Shown here one piece after another: positions 25,388 to 34,027 of a stretch of DNA of 64,000 bases. Source of the DNA: Streptomyces sp. NBC_01214 (GTDB taxonomy: Bacteria > Actinomycetota > Actinomycetes > Streptomycetales > Streptomycetaceae); contig NZ_JAPEOS010000003.1 in NCBI RefSeq assembly GCF_026340975.1, positions 1,674,001 to 1,738,000 of the forward strand, given 5' to 3'. Position 1 is the stretch's first letter; each line of letters opens with the position of its first letter. Under the pieces are notes generated by a model, which was not told the DNA's origin, searched no databases, and saw only the letters and a list, made by a program, of their open reading frames with translations. Both the position numbers and the translations under genes were made by a program.

Positions 25388-26572
25388 ATGCAGGAGTTGC
25401 TGATGCGGGCGTTTCCCGTGGTGATGCCGTCCGGGCAGAGGTACTGGACGGTCCTTGATGACGACCTGGAGGTCGTCCCCGTCGCCGATCACTGGCTGCG
25501 GAACCTTCGGTTCGGCCGGGACCTGGCCGAGCTGACGACGAAGTCGTACGCCGGCGGGGTCGCCCTGTACCTGGGGTGGTGCAGGGCGACGGATCGGCAG
25601 TGGCCCGAGGCGGGCCGGGATCTGGGCCTGTTCATGGTCTGGCTGAAGTACACCCCGGCTGCCGGGGACGGGGTGGTGCCGGTGGCGCAGCCCGGTCCGG
25701 GGGCGGCGCCGGTGCGGGGAGAACGGCGGATCAACCGGGTGCTGGTCGCGGTGCGGGGGCTGTTGTCGTACGCGGTCACTGCTGGTGAGGCACCGCGTGG
25801 GGTGCTGGGGCAGATTTACGAGCTCGCCGACAGCCGGGATCTGCCGGCGGAGGCCACGGGCGAGGACGGGGGCCTGTTCTACCGGATGCGGCCGGTTCAC
25901 CGCCTGCGGGAGCCGGTCGTCGACGTGGACCGGGCGGCCGACACCGAGCTGGTGGCGATGTTCGTCGCGTGCCGTAGCGCGCGGGACCGTCTGACCGTGC
26001 TGCTGCTCGGCCGGGTGGGCCTGCGGCGCGGGCAGGCCGCCGGGCTCCGGCGTAGCGATGTGCACCTGCTGCCGGACTCGCGGGGGCTGGGCTGCGAGTA
26101 CCCGGGGGCGCACGTGCATGTGCGGCGGCGGGAGAACTGCAACGGTGTCTGGTCGATGTCGCGGCATTCGTGGGTGGCGCCGCTGGACTTCCTGACGGTG
26201 TCCGCGTTCGACCTGTACTACGAGGAGCGGCACCGTCTGCAGGGGGACGGTGGCAGTGACCTGCTGCTGGTGAACCTGTTCCGTGCGCCGCTTGGGGCGC
26301 CGATGTCGCCGGAGGCGATCGGGGAGCTGTTCGCGCGGCTCGGAGAGCGGGCGGGGCTGGGCCGGCGGGTGGGTCCGCACATGGCGCGGAGGGCGTTCGG
26401 GTCGAACGTCGCGGACGCGGGCGGTACGCCGGACGAGGTGCAGGCGCTGCTCGGGCAGCGGAGCCCGGACTCGTCGGGGCCGTACCGGTTTCCTGATTTG
26501 GGCCGGGTGCGGGCGGCTGTCGAGCGGGTCCCGACGCCGCGGGCTGGCACAGGGCGGGAGGAGAGCCGGTGA
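25388..26572 (+). CDS. Tyrosine recombinase, Tn554 TnpA-like
   Basis: The product is 394 residues from ATG 25,388. The N-terminal core-binding domain shows AELTTKSYAGGVALYLGWCR and INRVLVAVRGLLSYAVTAGE. The catalytic domain has Arg I in VGLRRGQAAGLRRSDV (about residue 212), the His-x-x-Arg box in VGPHMARRAFGSNVADAGGT (about 330) and the nucleophile region LLGQRSPDSSGPYRF (Tyr about 364). The usual His of LGH is Gln here. It is followed 45 bases later by a second, larger recombinase and a small coiled-coil gene, the gene order of Tn554 tnpA-tnpB-tnpC. Role: strand exchange in site-specific transposition. Confidence 0.88.
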   Translation: MQELLMRAFPVVMPSGQRYWTVLDDDLEVVPVADHWLRNLRFGRDLAELTTKSYAGGVALYLGWCRATDRQWPEAGRDLGLFMVWLKYTPAAGDGVVPVAQPGPGAAPVRGERRINRVLVAVRGLLSYAVTAGEAPRGVLGQIYELADSRDLPAEATGEDGGLFYRMRPVHRLREPVVDVDRAADTELVAMFVACRSARDRLTVLLLGRVGLRRGQAAGLRRSDVHLLPDSRGLGCEYPGAHVHVRRRENCNGVWSMSRHSWVAPLDFLTVSAFDLYYEERHRLQGDGGSDLLLVNLFRAPLGAPMSPEAIGELFARLGERAGLGRRVGPHMARRAFGSNVADAGGTPDEVQALLGQRSPDSSGPYRFPDLGRVRAAVERVPTPRAGTGREESR

Positions 26573-26617
26573 CGGTCGAGTCGGTGCCCGTGTGGCCGGC
26601 GATCGAGGCCCCAATGG

Positions 26618-29005
26618 GTGAGGGGCGCTTTGAGGAGATCGTTGGCGCCCTCGATCCGGGTGCATCCGGTGATCGGGCTGGCGGACTGCCCGGTGCCGAA
26701 CTGCCCGCTGGCCATCACGGTCTTCACCCATCCGATGTGCCGGGGCTGCGTGGAGCGGTGGCGCAAGACCTGCATGCCGTTGGAGGATTTCCGCCGGATG
26801 CCGAAGGCCTTTTCCACGGGGGCGGGGCAGCAACCGCGTGGTGTTGCCCGGTGCGAGCGGCCCCGGGACAGCGCCATCGCCATGCTGTGCGCGGCGCGTC
26901 GCCTCCAGCGGACACAGGCGCTGGGCGGGATCGGGCTGGAGGAGTTCTTGTCCCACCCGCGGGTCGTGGGCCTTGCCGGGTTCGGCCCGTGCCTGATCGC
27001 CGCCTGCTACCTGGACCGGGTCGGCCGCCGGCATCCGTACTGCAAGACCCACACGCAGCGCCTGCGCGTGGTCCGTCAGGAACCCGGCTTCGACGAGGCG
27101 TGGTGGCGGCGGACGGAGAGGGCAGTCTCCTCCACGCGGGAGGTGAGTCTGCGGGGGCTGCCGGATCTGCTGGTCGCCGAAGCGTTGTACGCGTTGTGGT
27201 CCCGGGTCGAGAAGGGCTACAAGCTGCGGCCCGAGTGCCTGCGGCCGCTCTACGACCGGCTGCGCGTCCTGCAGGCCGCCAGCCTGGTGCGAGTAACCGA
27301 CCCGGAGGCCGTGGGGTTCGGCCGTGAGCAAGCCACGATGATCCGTGCCGCCCAGATCGCGCTCGTCCGGTTGAACAGCACGCCGGAGACGGAACGGGTC
27401 AAGGACGTGTGGGACATGGCCGTGTTCGGGCACACGAGCACGGTGCCGTTCACCGCGATCACGCCGTCGGCGCTGCGGAAGGCGATGAAGGTCTGGGTCT
27501 ACGACGATCTGCCGCGCCGACGGAACAAGAACGCCGTCCACCACGCCCGCGCGGTCGTGGCCGCGGTGGCGATGCTCTCCGAGAGCCTGCGTCTGCAACG
27601 CCCCGATCGCGGGGAAGAACCGGCCGGGTGGGGTCGGGGCGACATCGTCGCGTTCACCAACCGCATGGGACACCTGACCGCGAGCGGGAAGATGAGCGCC
27701 TCCCGGCGTCTGGCGTTCACCCGCTTCGTTCGCCGGGTCCTGCTGCGGGTTCGCACCCTGGGCCTGGCCGGGCCGGGCGGCCTGCTGGAGGGCATGCCTG
27801 TCGACTTCGCGCTCTGGCCCGAGGACATGCCCGACGAGCCGGAACACACCGAGGCCGGCCGTGACCTGCCCGAGGAGGTGATGCGTGTCCTGTGCGCGAA
27901 CCTCGACCTGCTGGAGGAGATGAGCACCACCGAGGTCCGTGTGGCGACCGAACTCCTCGTCCCCGACGAGATCTACACCCTCAAGCTGGACTGCCCGGAA
28001 ACCGATCCCGACGGGTCACCCGTCCTGATCTACGACAACCACAAGGCGTACCGGCTCGGCCGCCGACTGCCCATCGGCGGCGAGACCGCGGACGTGATCC
28101 GACGCCAACAGCAACGCGTCAGGGCCCGCTTCCCCAATGTCGCACCGGCCCGTCTGAAGCTGCTGCCGAGGTCGAAGACCAACCCCGAGGGCACCAAGCC
28201 GGTCAGCGACATCGCCGGCAGCCACCGAAAGTGGGTGGACTCCCTTCCCGACCTCACCGTTCCGGTCATCGCCGTGGAGGCCGGCGCCCAGGTGACGCAC
28301 CTGGTGCCGTTCGACAAGGCCCGCATCTTCACCTACGCCTACCGGCACTGCTACGCCCAGCGGCACGCCGACGCCGGGGTACCGCCGGACGTCCTCAAGG
28401 AACTGATGGACCACCGGGTGATCACCACCACCCAGGGCTACTACCGCATCGGCGCCGAGCGGCGCCGCGAAGCCGTCGACCGGGTCACCGCGCTCCAGTT
28501 CGACCGGCACGGCAACCGGGTCTGGCGCGCGGCGCAGAGCCTGCTGGACTCTGAGCACGGCCGCCGTGCGATCGGGGAGGTCGCCACCCCGTACGGGGTC
28601 TGCCGCGAACCGTCCAACGTCGCCGCTGGCGGCCACGCCTGCCCGCTGCGGCTCCGTTGCCTGGGCTGCGAGCACTTCTCCACGGACGTCTCCCACCTCC
28701 CCGACCTGAAGGCCCACCTCGCCGACCTGCTGCGCAGCCGGGAACGGCTGATGTCCGCATTCGAAGCCGACGACTGGGCCCGCACCCAGGCCACGCCCAG
28801 CAACGAGGAGATCAACCGGGTCCGCCGACTCATCGACCGCGTCACCAACGACCTCGACCAGCTCACCGCCGAGGACCGCGCGCAGATCGAGCAGGCCGTC
28901 ACCCTCGTACGCCGCTCCCGCACCGTGCACCTCGGAATGCCCCGCGTCGGCCAGCCACTGCCCGACGTCCGCCCCCAAGGACCCGCCAGCCGACCACCGC
29001 CATGA
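26618..29005 (+). CDS. Large tyrosine recombinase, Tn554 TnpB-like
   Basis: The product is 795 residues. The N-terminus has two Cys clusters that look like zinc ribbons: CPVPNCPLAITVFTHPMCRG with Cys after it, and CLIAACYLDRVGRRHPYCKT with His. The catalytic domain is C-terminal: FTYAYRHCYAQRHADAGVPP (about residue 570) and ELMDHRVITTTQGYYRIGAE (about 595-612), which keeps the H-R-T-Y pattern of the nucleophile region. Another Cys set (HACPLRLRCLGCEHFSTD) follows near 680. The chosen start is GTG 26,618; a frame from 26,569 that overlaps tnpA does not join it. It acts with the other two proteins in transposition. Confidence 0.85.
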   Translation: MRGALRRSLAPSIRVHPVIGLADCPVPNCPLAITVFTHPMCRGCVERWRKTCMPLEDFRRMPKAFSTGAGQQPRGVARCERPRDSAIAMLCAARRLQRTQALGGIGLEEFLSHPRVVGLAGFGPCLIAACYLDRVGRRHPYCKTHTQRLRVVRQEPGFDEAWWRRTERAVSSTREVSLRGLPDLLVAEALYALWSRVEKGYKLRPECLRPLYDRLRVLQAASLVRVTDPEAVGFGREQATMIRAAQIALVRLNSTPETERVKDVWDMAVFGHTSTVPFTAITPSALRKAMKVWVYDDLPRRRNKNAVHHARAVVAAVAMLSESLRLQRPDRGEEPAGWGRGDIVAFTNRMGHLTASGKMSASRRLAFTRFVRRVLLRVRTLGLAGPGGLLEGMPVDFALWPEDMPDEPEHTEAGRDLPEEVMRVLCANLDLLEEMSTTEVRVATELLVPDEIYTLKLDCPETDPDGSPVLIYDNHKAYRLGRRLPIGGETADVIRRQQQRVRARFPNVAPARLKLLPRSKTNPEGTKPVSDIAGSHRKWVDSLPDLTVPVIAVEAGAQVTHLVPFDKARIFTYAYRHCYAQRHADAGVPPDVLKELMDHRVITTTQGYYRIGAERRREAVDRVTALQFDRHGNRVWRAAQSLLDSEHGRRAIGEVATPYGVCREPSNVAAGGHACPLRLRCLGCEHFSTDVSHLPDLKAHLADLLRSRERLMSAFEADDWARTQATPSNEEINRVRRLIDRVTNDLDQLTAEDRAQIEQAVTLVRRSRTVHLGMPRVGQPLPDVRPQGPASRPPP

Positions 29006-29514
29006 ACGACGGTCGCCAGGCCGACACCGAACGCCGCCGCACCCGTGTGCAGACGGCCATCAGGACGGCCCGGCGCGACGGGGCACCGCTGACCGCCGCG
29101 GCAGTCGCCCGGGCCGCCGGCGTCGACAGGACTTTCCTCTACCGTCACCGGGACCTGCTGGACGCCCTCCACTGCGCCGAACAGGAACCCGCCGGTCCTG
29201 GGTCGGCAGGCGTCCCCGCCGTCACCCGTGCCTCTCTCCAGGCGGACCTGGCCAACGCCAATGCCCGCGCCTCCCGCCTGTCAGCGCGCGTCCAACAGCT
29301 GGAGGGCCGTCTCTCCCGCTACCTGGGAGAACAGGCGTGGCATGTTTCGGGACTTGACCCTCCCACGGACGTGGGCGAGCTCCAGAGCACGATCACCCAG
29401 CTGAAACAGGCCAACACCGAGCTGAAGCGGACGCTGGAGGAATGCCAGGGTGAACTCGACGCCGCGCGGGCCGCGAACCGGGACCTGACCCGCGCCCTGA
29501 ACCAGCGCGGATAG
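29002..29514 (+). CDS. DUF6262-type coiled-coil protein, Tn554 TnpC-like
   Basis: The product is 170 residues, and its ATG overlaps the TGA of the large recombinase (ATGA), indicating translational coupling. The N-terminal half resembles a small helix-turn-helix (GAPLTAAAVARAAGVDRTFL then YRHRDLLDAL). The C-terminal half is a heptad coiled coil (RASRLSARVQQLEGRLSRYL, LQSTITQLKQANTELKRTLE). Tn554 TnpC is a small accessory protein that affects the efficiency and orientation of transposition; the match here is by position and architecture. Confidence 0.78.
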   Translation: MNDGRQADTERRRTRVQTAIRTARRDGAPLTAAAVARAAGVDRTFLYRHRDLLDALHCAEQEPAGPGSAGVPAVTRASLQADLANANARASRLSARVQQLEGRLSRYLGEQAWHVSGLDPPTDVGELQSTITQLKQANTELKRTLEECQGELDAARAANRDLTRALNQRG

Positions 29515-29537
29515 CCCGACCGCGCCCGACACGGGCG

Positions 29538-29589
29538 AACCCGGGCACGGTCTGCCGCGTCCTGTCGGCAGGCGGTCCGTGCCCGGGTT
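29538..29589. terminator. Bidirectional terminator between tnpC and arsT
   Basis: AACCCGGGCACGG (29,538-29,550) pairs perfectly with CCGTGCCCGGGTT (29,577-29,589); an inner GCCG/CGGC pair is possible. It separates the convergent transposition and arsenic operons. Confidence 0.85.
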
Positions 29590-29608
29590 TCGTGGCTGGT
29601 CTGGCGGT

Positions 29609-30595
29609 TCAGGCCAGGACTTCGGCCGCGTTCTGTACCTGGTCGCTGAGGGCGGCGAGGTAGCGCTCGGCGTCGAGGGCCGCTGTGCAGCCGGAGCCGG
29701 CTGCGGTGATGGCTTGGCGGTAGGTGTGGTCGACGACGTCGCCGGCGGCGAAGACGCCCGGGATGTTCGTGCGGGTCGAGGGCGAGGCGACCTTGATGTA
29801 GCTCTCGTCGTCGAGGTCGACTTGTCCGGTGAACAGTTCGGTGCGCGGGTCGTGTCCGATGGCGATGAACAGGCCGGTGACGTCCAGGTCGCGAAGCTTT
29901 CCGGTGAAGGTGTCTCGCAGGACGACGCCGGAGAGCATGCCGTTCGTTTCCTTGATCTCGGCGATTTCGCTGTCGAAGGCGAAGGAGATCTTGTCGTCGC
30001 TGAACGCCCGGTTCTGCATAACCTTGGAGGCGCGCAGGGTGGAGCGGCGGTGGACGATGGTGACCGAGCGAGCGAAGCGGGTGAGGAAGGTGGCCTCTTC
30101 CATGGCGGTGTCGCCGCCGCCGACCACGACGATGTCACGGTCTCGGAAGAAGAACCCGTCGCAGGTGGCGCACCAGGACACCCCGCGGCCGGAGAGCTCG
30201 TCCTCCTTGGGCAGGCCCAGCTTGCGGTAGCCGGAGCCGGTCGCGATGATCACGGACTTCGCGCGGTGGACGGTGCCCTCGGAGTCGGTGACTTCCTTGA
30301 TGTCGCCGGTGAGGTTCACGGAGACGATGTCGTCGTCGATCATCTCGGCGCCGAACTTCTCGGCCTGGGCCCGCATGTTGACCATGAGGTCCGGGCCGTC
30401 GATCCCGTCGGGGAAGCCGGGGAAGTTCTCCACCTCGGTGGTCGTGGTCAGGGAGCCGCCGACGAAGATGGAGCTGCCGAACAGCAGGGGCTTCAGCTGT
30501 GCGCGGGCGGTGTAGAGGGCGGCGGTGTATCCGGCGGGGCCGGAGCCTATGACGATGACGTCGCGTACGTCAGTGGTCGGGTTCGTCTCGGTCAC
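29609..30595 (-). CDS. arsT: Thioredoxin reductase of the arsenic operon
   Basis: The product is 328 residues. It has the FAD-binding start VIVIGSGPAGYTAALYTARA, the redox-active WCATCDG (Cys142, Cys145), the NADPH fold VVVGGGDTAMEEATFLTRFA and the C-terminal GVFAAGDVVDHTYRQAITAA. Low-molecular-weight thioredoxin reductases transfer electrons from NADPH to thioredoxin, which reduces ArsC. It is the last gene of the minus-strand operon arsC-arsC-arsT, 11 bases after the upstream gene. A thioredoxin reductase named ArsT was described in an arsenic cluster of a Streptomyces linear plasmid, and the context here is the same. Confidence 0.9.
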   Translation of the reverse strand: MTETNPTTDVRDVIVIGSGPAGYTAALYTARAQLKPLLFGSSIFVGGSLTTTTEVENFPGFPDGIDGPDLMVNMRAQAEKFGAEMIDDDIVSVNLTGDIKEVTDSEGTVHRAKSVIIATGSGYRKLGLPKEDELSGRGVSWCATCDGFFFRDRDIVVVGGGDTAMEEATFLTRFARSVTIVHRRSTLRASKVMQNRAFSDDKISFAFDSEIAEIKETNGMLSGVVLRDTFTGKLRDLDVTGLFIAIGHDPRTELFTGQVDLDDESYIKVASPSTRTNIPGVFAAGDVVDHTYRQAITAAGSGCTAALDAERYLAALSDQVQNAAEVLA

Positions 30596-30606
30596 GTCCG
30601 TGCGCC

Positions 30607-31026
30607 TCAGGCCTTCGACTTGGCGTCGATCTCGGCGATGAGGCCCTCGATGAGGCCCTTGATCTCGTCGCGGATGGGGCGGACGGCCTCGACGCCCTGG
30701 CCGGCCGGGTCCTCGAGCTGCCAGTCGAGGTAGGTCTTGCCGGGGAAGTAGGGGCAGGCGTCGCCGCAGCCCATGGTGATGATGTAGTCGGACGCCTGGG
30801 CGGCCTCGGGGGTGAGGACCTTGGGCTTCTGGTCGGAAATGTCGATGCCCAGCTCGGCCATGGCGGCCACGGCGGAGGGGTTGATCTGCTCACCGGGCAC
30901 GGAGCCGGCAGAGCGGACCTCGACGCGGTCGCCCGCGAGGTGGCGCAAGAACCCGGCCGCCATCTGGGAGCGGCCCGCGTTGTGGATGCAGACGAACAGG
31001 ACGGAGGCGGCAGGAGCGGAGGACAT
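30607..31026 (-). CDS. arsC: Arsenate reductase, thioredoxin-linked LMW-PTP type
   Basis: The product is 139 residues. The phosphatase-like anion loop is CIHNAGRSQ (Cys13 to Ser20) and the redox Cys pair is in MGCGDACPYFPG (Cys87 and Cys91). This three-Cys arrangement is that of thioredoxin-dependent ArsC of the Staphylococcus pI258 class, which reduces arsenate to arsenite through an intramolecular disulfide cascade. WQLEDPAGQGVEAVRPIRDE is the usual C-terminal block. It lies between a second arsenate reductase and thioredoxin reductase in one operon. Confidence 0.93.
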   Translation of the reverse strand: MSSAPAASVLFVCIHNAGRSQMAAGFLRHLAGDRVEVRSAGSVPGEQINPSAVAAMAELGIDISDQKPKVLTPEAAQASDYIITMGCGDACPYFPGKTYLDWQLEDPAGQGVEAVRPIRDEIKGLIEGLIAEIDAKSKA

Positions 31027-31074
31027 CTGTTCTTCCTTGGGGTGAGACGACTGCGGTGGGGATCTGCGGGGGCT

Positions 31075-31704
31075 TCAGGGGGCGAGCTGGGTGAGCAGCT
31101 CGGTGATGCGGATGTCTATTTTGTCGCGGATGTCGCGGACGGCGGCGATCGGGGCTCCGTCAGGGCCGGCCACGGGCCAGTCGAGGTAGCGGTGGCCCGG
31201 CGCCACAGGGCAGGCGTCGCCGCAGCCCATCGTGATCACGATGTCGGCGGCCTGGACGACCTCTTCGGTGAGCGGCTTGGGGCAGGCGTCGGCCAGGTCC
31301 ACGCCGGCCTCGGTGAGGGACTGGGCGATGTGCGGCGCCACCTCGCCTGCGGGGTGGGTGCCCGCGGAGGAGACGGTGACCCGCTCGCCCGCGCGGTGGG
31401 CCAGGAGGGCGGCGGTCATCTGGGAGCGGCCGGCATTCTGACTGCACACGAACAGCACCCGAGCCGGTCCGCTCGTCAGCCCCTGGGTGTGGGCGAGGGC
31501 GTCGAGGTGGTCGGCGGTGAGCCGTTCCGCCAGCACGACCAGGTGCGTACGGATCCGTGCCTGCTCGGCGAGACGCGTGTAGGAGTCGGCGAGCAGGCCC
31601 AACACGGTTTCCGGCGCGAAGTGGCCTGCGTATCGGGTGGCGAGGCGGGCGGCCCCGGCGGCCAGACGTTCGTCCGGCAGGAGGGGCGAGGAAGGCGTGG
31701 GCAT
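31075..31704 (-). CDS. Arsenate reductase with N-terminal helical domain
   Basis: The product is 209 residues from ATG 31,704, with AGGAT upstream; a TTG at 31,728 is a weaker start. Residues 1-75 form a three-helix bundle (RLAAGAARLATRYAGHFAPE, SYTRLAEQARIRTHLVVLAE with RLTADHLDALA), seen in actinobacterial arsenate reductases that use mycothiol or thioredoxin. Residues 80-209 are a second LMW-PTP reductase: CSQNAGRSQ (Cys87) and MGCGDACPVAPG (Cys161, Cys165). It is the first gene of the arsC-arsC-arsT operon, divergent from arsR. Whether it uses mycothiol, as the Corynebacterium enzymes do, cannot be read from sequence. Confidence 0.88.
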   Translation of the reverse strand: MPTPSSPLLPDERLAAGAARLATRYAGHFAPETVLGLLADSYTRLAEQARIRTHLVVLAERLTADHLDALAHTQGLTSGPARVLFVCSQNAGRSQMTAALLAHRAGERVTVSSAGTHPAGEVAPHIAQSLTEAGVDLADACPKPLTEEVVQAADIVITMGCGDACPVAPGHRYLDWPVAGPDGAPIAAVRDIRDKIDIRITELLTQLAP

Positions 31705-31740
31705 GGCGATCCTGTTCAAAGGAGCCAATAGGATCAGCTC

Positions 31741-31778
31741 GGGCTGGTGTCAGCCCCAACTGATGTGACAGTATCAGT
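31741..31778. promoter_or_regulatory. Divergent arsR/arsC operator region
   Basis: GGGCTG-GTGT-CAGCCC (31,741-31,756) is followed by ACTGAT-GTGACAGT-ATCAGT (31,759-31,778), an inverted repeat that ends two bases before the arsR start. Its position between the two start codons fits an ArsR operator controlling both operons. Confidence 0.6.
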
Positions 31779-31780
31779 CC

Positions 31781-32095
31781 ATGATGACGTCAGTCGACAC
31801 TGATCTGATCCGGGTTCTGGCCGACCCGCTCAGGCTCCGGATCGTGACCCTGCTCGCCCGCGAGACGCTCTGCACCACCCACCTCGTGGAGGAGACGGGC
31901 GCGAAGCAGACGAACCTCTCCAACCACATGAAGGTGCTGCGGGAGGCGGGCATCGTGGAGACGGAGCCATGCGGGAGGTACATCTACTACCGCCTGCGCC
32001 CGGAAGTCATCGAAGCCCTCGCCGGTCAGTTCGCCGACCTCGCCCAGACCGCGCGAGCGACCGCAGAAGCGAACCTCAAGCGGTCCTGCCCGTAG
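31781..32095 (+). CDS. arsR: ArsR-family arsenite-responsive repressor
   Basis: The product is 104 residues: a winged helix with LIRVLADPLRLRIVTLLARE, HLVEETGAKQTNLSNHMKVL and the wing CGRYIYYRLRPEVI. Cys31 (in ETLCTTHL), Cys64 (in EPCGRY) and Cys103 (in RSCP) are the only cysteines, so any As(III) site would be built from these rather than from the classical CVC motif. It starts just behind an inverted repeat and leads the operon arsR-aquaporin-arsO, so it is autoregulated and also controls the divergent arsC operon (inference). Confidence 0.92.
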   Translation: MMTSVDTDLIRVLADPLRLRIVTLLARETLCTTHLVEETGAKQTNLSNHMKVLREAGIVETEPCGRYIYYRLRPEVIEALAGQFADLAQTARATAEANLKRSCP

Positions 32096-32135
32096 CCTTC
32101 CGCGCTTTGCCTCACCTGCCCGAGGAGAACCCGTC

Positions 32136-32927
32136 TTGACCGCCACCGAGCCCGTCGCCGCCCCCGCAGCGGAGAGCGACATAGCCGCCGACGCGCCCCA
32201 GCGCGCCCCCGGCGCGACCCCGCCCCGCACCCCGCTGATCGCCCGCGCCGCCGCCGAGGTGGTCGGCACGGCAGCGCTCGTCGCGGTCGTCGTCGGCTCG
32301 GGCATCCAGGCCACGAAACTCACCCAGGACGTGGCCCTGCAGCTCCTGGCCAACTCCACCGCCACCGTCTTCGGCCTCGGCGTCCTCATCGCGCTCCTCG
32401 GCCCGGTCTCCGGCGCGCACTTCAACCCGGTAGTCACCCTGGCCGAATGGTGGACCGCCCGCCGCGGCGGCGCCGGCGTCAACGCCCGCGAGGTCGCCGT
32501 CTACGTGCCCTCGCAGATGATCGGCGCCATCGCGGGCGCGATCCTGGCCGACGCGATGTTCGGCGAGCCCCTGGTCAAGTGGTCCACCCACGACCGCTCC
32601 GCCGGCAACCTCCTCCTCGGCGAGGTCGTCGCGACGGCCGGCCTGATCCTGCTGATCTTCGGCCTGGCGCGCACGGACCGCCTGCGCTTCGCCCCCGTAG
32701 CGGTGGCCTCCTACATCGGCGCCGCGTACTGGTTCACCTCCTCCACCTCCTTCGCCAACCCTGCCGTCACCATCGGCCGCGCCTTCACCGACACGTTCGC
32801 GGGCATCGCCCCGGCCTCGGTGCCCGGCTTCATCGGCATGCAACTCGTCGGCGCCGTGGTGGGCCTGGCCCTGGTGGCGGTCATCTTCATGCGCGGCAAG
32901 ACGGACAACGGAACGCCTGCGGCATGA
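32136..32927 (+). CDS. MIP-family aquaglyceroporin, arsenite channel
   Basis: The product is 263 residues from TTG 32,136, supported by GAGGAG eight bases upstream. After an Ala/Pro-rich N-terminus come six hydrophobic segments with the two pore motifs, NPV in GAHFNPVVTLAEWW and NPA in TSFANPAVTIGRAF. In several bacteria an aquaglyceroporin in the ars operon lets arsenite leave the cell after arsenate reduction (AqpS in Sinorhizobium). No ArsB or Acr3 pump is present in this operon, which fits that design. The stop overlaps the next start by ATGA. Confidence 0.9.
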   Translation: MTATEPVAAPAAESDIAADAPQRAPGATPPRTPLIARAAAEVVGTAALVAVVVGSGIQATKLTQDVALQLLANSTATVFGLGVLIALLGPVSGAHFNPVVTLAEWWTARRGGAGVNAREVAVYVPSQMIGAIAGAILADAMFGEPLVKWSTHDRSAGNLLLGEVVATAGLILLIFGLARTDRLRFAPVAVASYIGAAYWFTSSTSFANPAVTIGRAFTDTFAGIAPASVPGFIGMQLVGAVVGLALVAVIFMRGKTDNGTPAA

Positions 32928-33985
32928 CGCAGCGCACGGACGTGGTGGTGATCGGCGGCGGCCAAGCAGGGCTTGCCGCCAGCTACCACCTGCGCCGCCT
33001 GGGCATCGAGCACGTCATCCTCGACGCCCAGGCGGCGCCCGGCGGAGCCTGGCAGCACACCTGGAACTCCCTGCGCCTCTTCTCCCCCGCCCAGTACTCC
33101 TCCTTGCCCGGACGGCTCATGCCCGTCCAGGAGGGCGAGCCCTACCCGGATGCCGCCCACGTCGTCGACTACCTCACCGACTACGAGAAGCGGTACGAAC
33201 TCCCCATCCAGCGAGGCACCTGGGTCGAGAGCGTGCACCGCGACGGGCCCCACCTGCGGGTCGAGACGGACTCCGGATCGTGGACGGCGCGGGCGGTCAT
33301 CAGCGCCACCGGCACCTGGACCCGCCCCTTCCTCCCGGCAGTTCCCGGCCGGCGCGACTACCAGGGCCGCCAGCTGCACACCGTGCAGTACCGCAGCCCG
33401 TCCGAGTTCGCCGGGCAGCGCGTGATCGTGGTCGGGGGCGGCAACTCCGGAGCCCAGATCGCCGCCGACCTCGCCCACGCCGGCATCGACCTGACCTGGG
33501 TCACCCAGCGCCCACCCCGCTACCTCGCCGACGACATCGACGGCCGAGCCCTCTTCGACGCGGCGACCGCCCGCCGACGCGCCCTCGACGAAGGCCGCAC
33601 CGACACCGGCGGCGTCGCCTCCCTCGGCGACATCGTCGCCGTCCCGTCCGTACGCGCCGCCCGCGACACTGGACTCCTCAGCGCCAGACCCATGTTCGCC
33701 CGCCTCGCGGCGGCCGGGGCAGAGTGGGCCGACGGCACCTGCGCCGAGGCGGACGCGGTCATCTGGTGCACCGGATTCCGCCCCGCCCTCGCCCCCTTCG
33801 CCTCCCTGCGCCTGCGCGGCACCCGAGGCCGCATCGCCCTGGACGGCACCCGCGCCGCGGACGAGCCCCGCCTGCACCTCCTCGGCTACGGCGACTGGAC
33901 CGGCCCGGCATCCGCCACCCTCATCGGCGTCGGCCGCCCGGCGCGAGAGGCCGCCCGGGACATCGCTGACTTCCTGCGCCATTGA
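32924..33985 (+). CDS. arsO: FAD-dependent monooxygenase, ArsO-like
   Basis: The product is 353 residues, translationally coupled to the channel gene (ATGA). It has the FAD fold VVVIGGGQAGLAASYHLRRL, the W-SLRLFSPAQYSSLPG block, a second dinucleotide fold VIVVGGGNSGAQIAADLAHA and the C-terminal ATGYRP-like segment WCTGFRPALAPFASL. This is the flavin monooxygenase type called ArsO in a Streptomyces linear-plasmid arsenic cluster. The reaction is not established. A paralogue lies at 36,095. Confidence 0.85.
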   Translation: MTQRTDVVVIGGGQAGLAASYHLRRLGIEHVILDAQAAPGGAWQHTWNSLRLFSPAQYSSLPGRLMPVQEGEPYPDAAHVVDYLTDYEKRYELPIQRGTWVESVHRDGPHLRVETDSGSWTARAVISATGTWTRPFLPAVPGRRDYQGRQLHTVQYRSPSEFAGQRVIVVGGGNSGAQIAADLAHAGIDLTWVTQRPPRYLADDIDGRALFDAATARRRALDEGRTDTGGVASLGDIVAVPSVRAARDTGLLSARPMFARLAAAGAEWADGTCAEADAVIWCTGFRPALAPFASLRLRGTRGRIALDGTRAADEPRLHLLGYGDWTGPASATLIGVGRPAREAARDIADFLRH

Positions 33986-34027
33986 TGCAGGTAAATATCA
34001 AGACAGGGTGGCTGAATCGCGCATCTA

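Larger units (their letters stand above)
25388..29514 (+). mobile_element. Tn554-type transposition module beside arsenic genes
   Basis: Three co-directional genes (394, 795 and 170 residues) have the order and types of Tn554 tnpA, tnpB and tnpC. Genes two and three overlap by ATGA. The arsenic operon begins 95 bases further on, convergent, behind a bidirectional terminator. Arsenic or antibiotic cargo beside tnpABC is known for Tn554 relatives. The ends of the element could not be located: Tn554-type transposons have no terminal inverted repeats. Confidence 0.7.

Noticed and set aside
26569..27327. Alternative start of the large recombinase overlapping tnpA
   Set aside because: This frame loses the zinc-cluster cysteines and has no homology-like sequence; the frame from 26,618 keeps them.
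24908..27847. 979-codon minus-strand frame opposite the recombinase genes
   Set aside because: Composition is typical antisense shadow. The plus-strand frames contain complete recombinase motifs.
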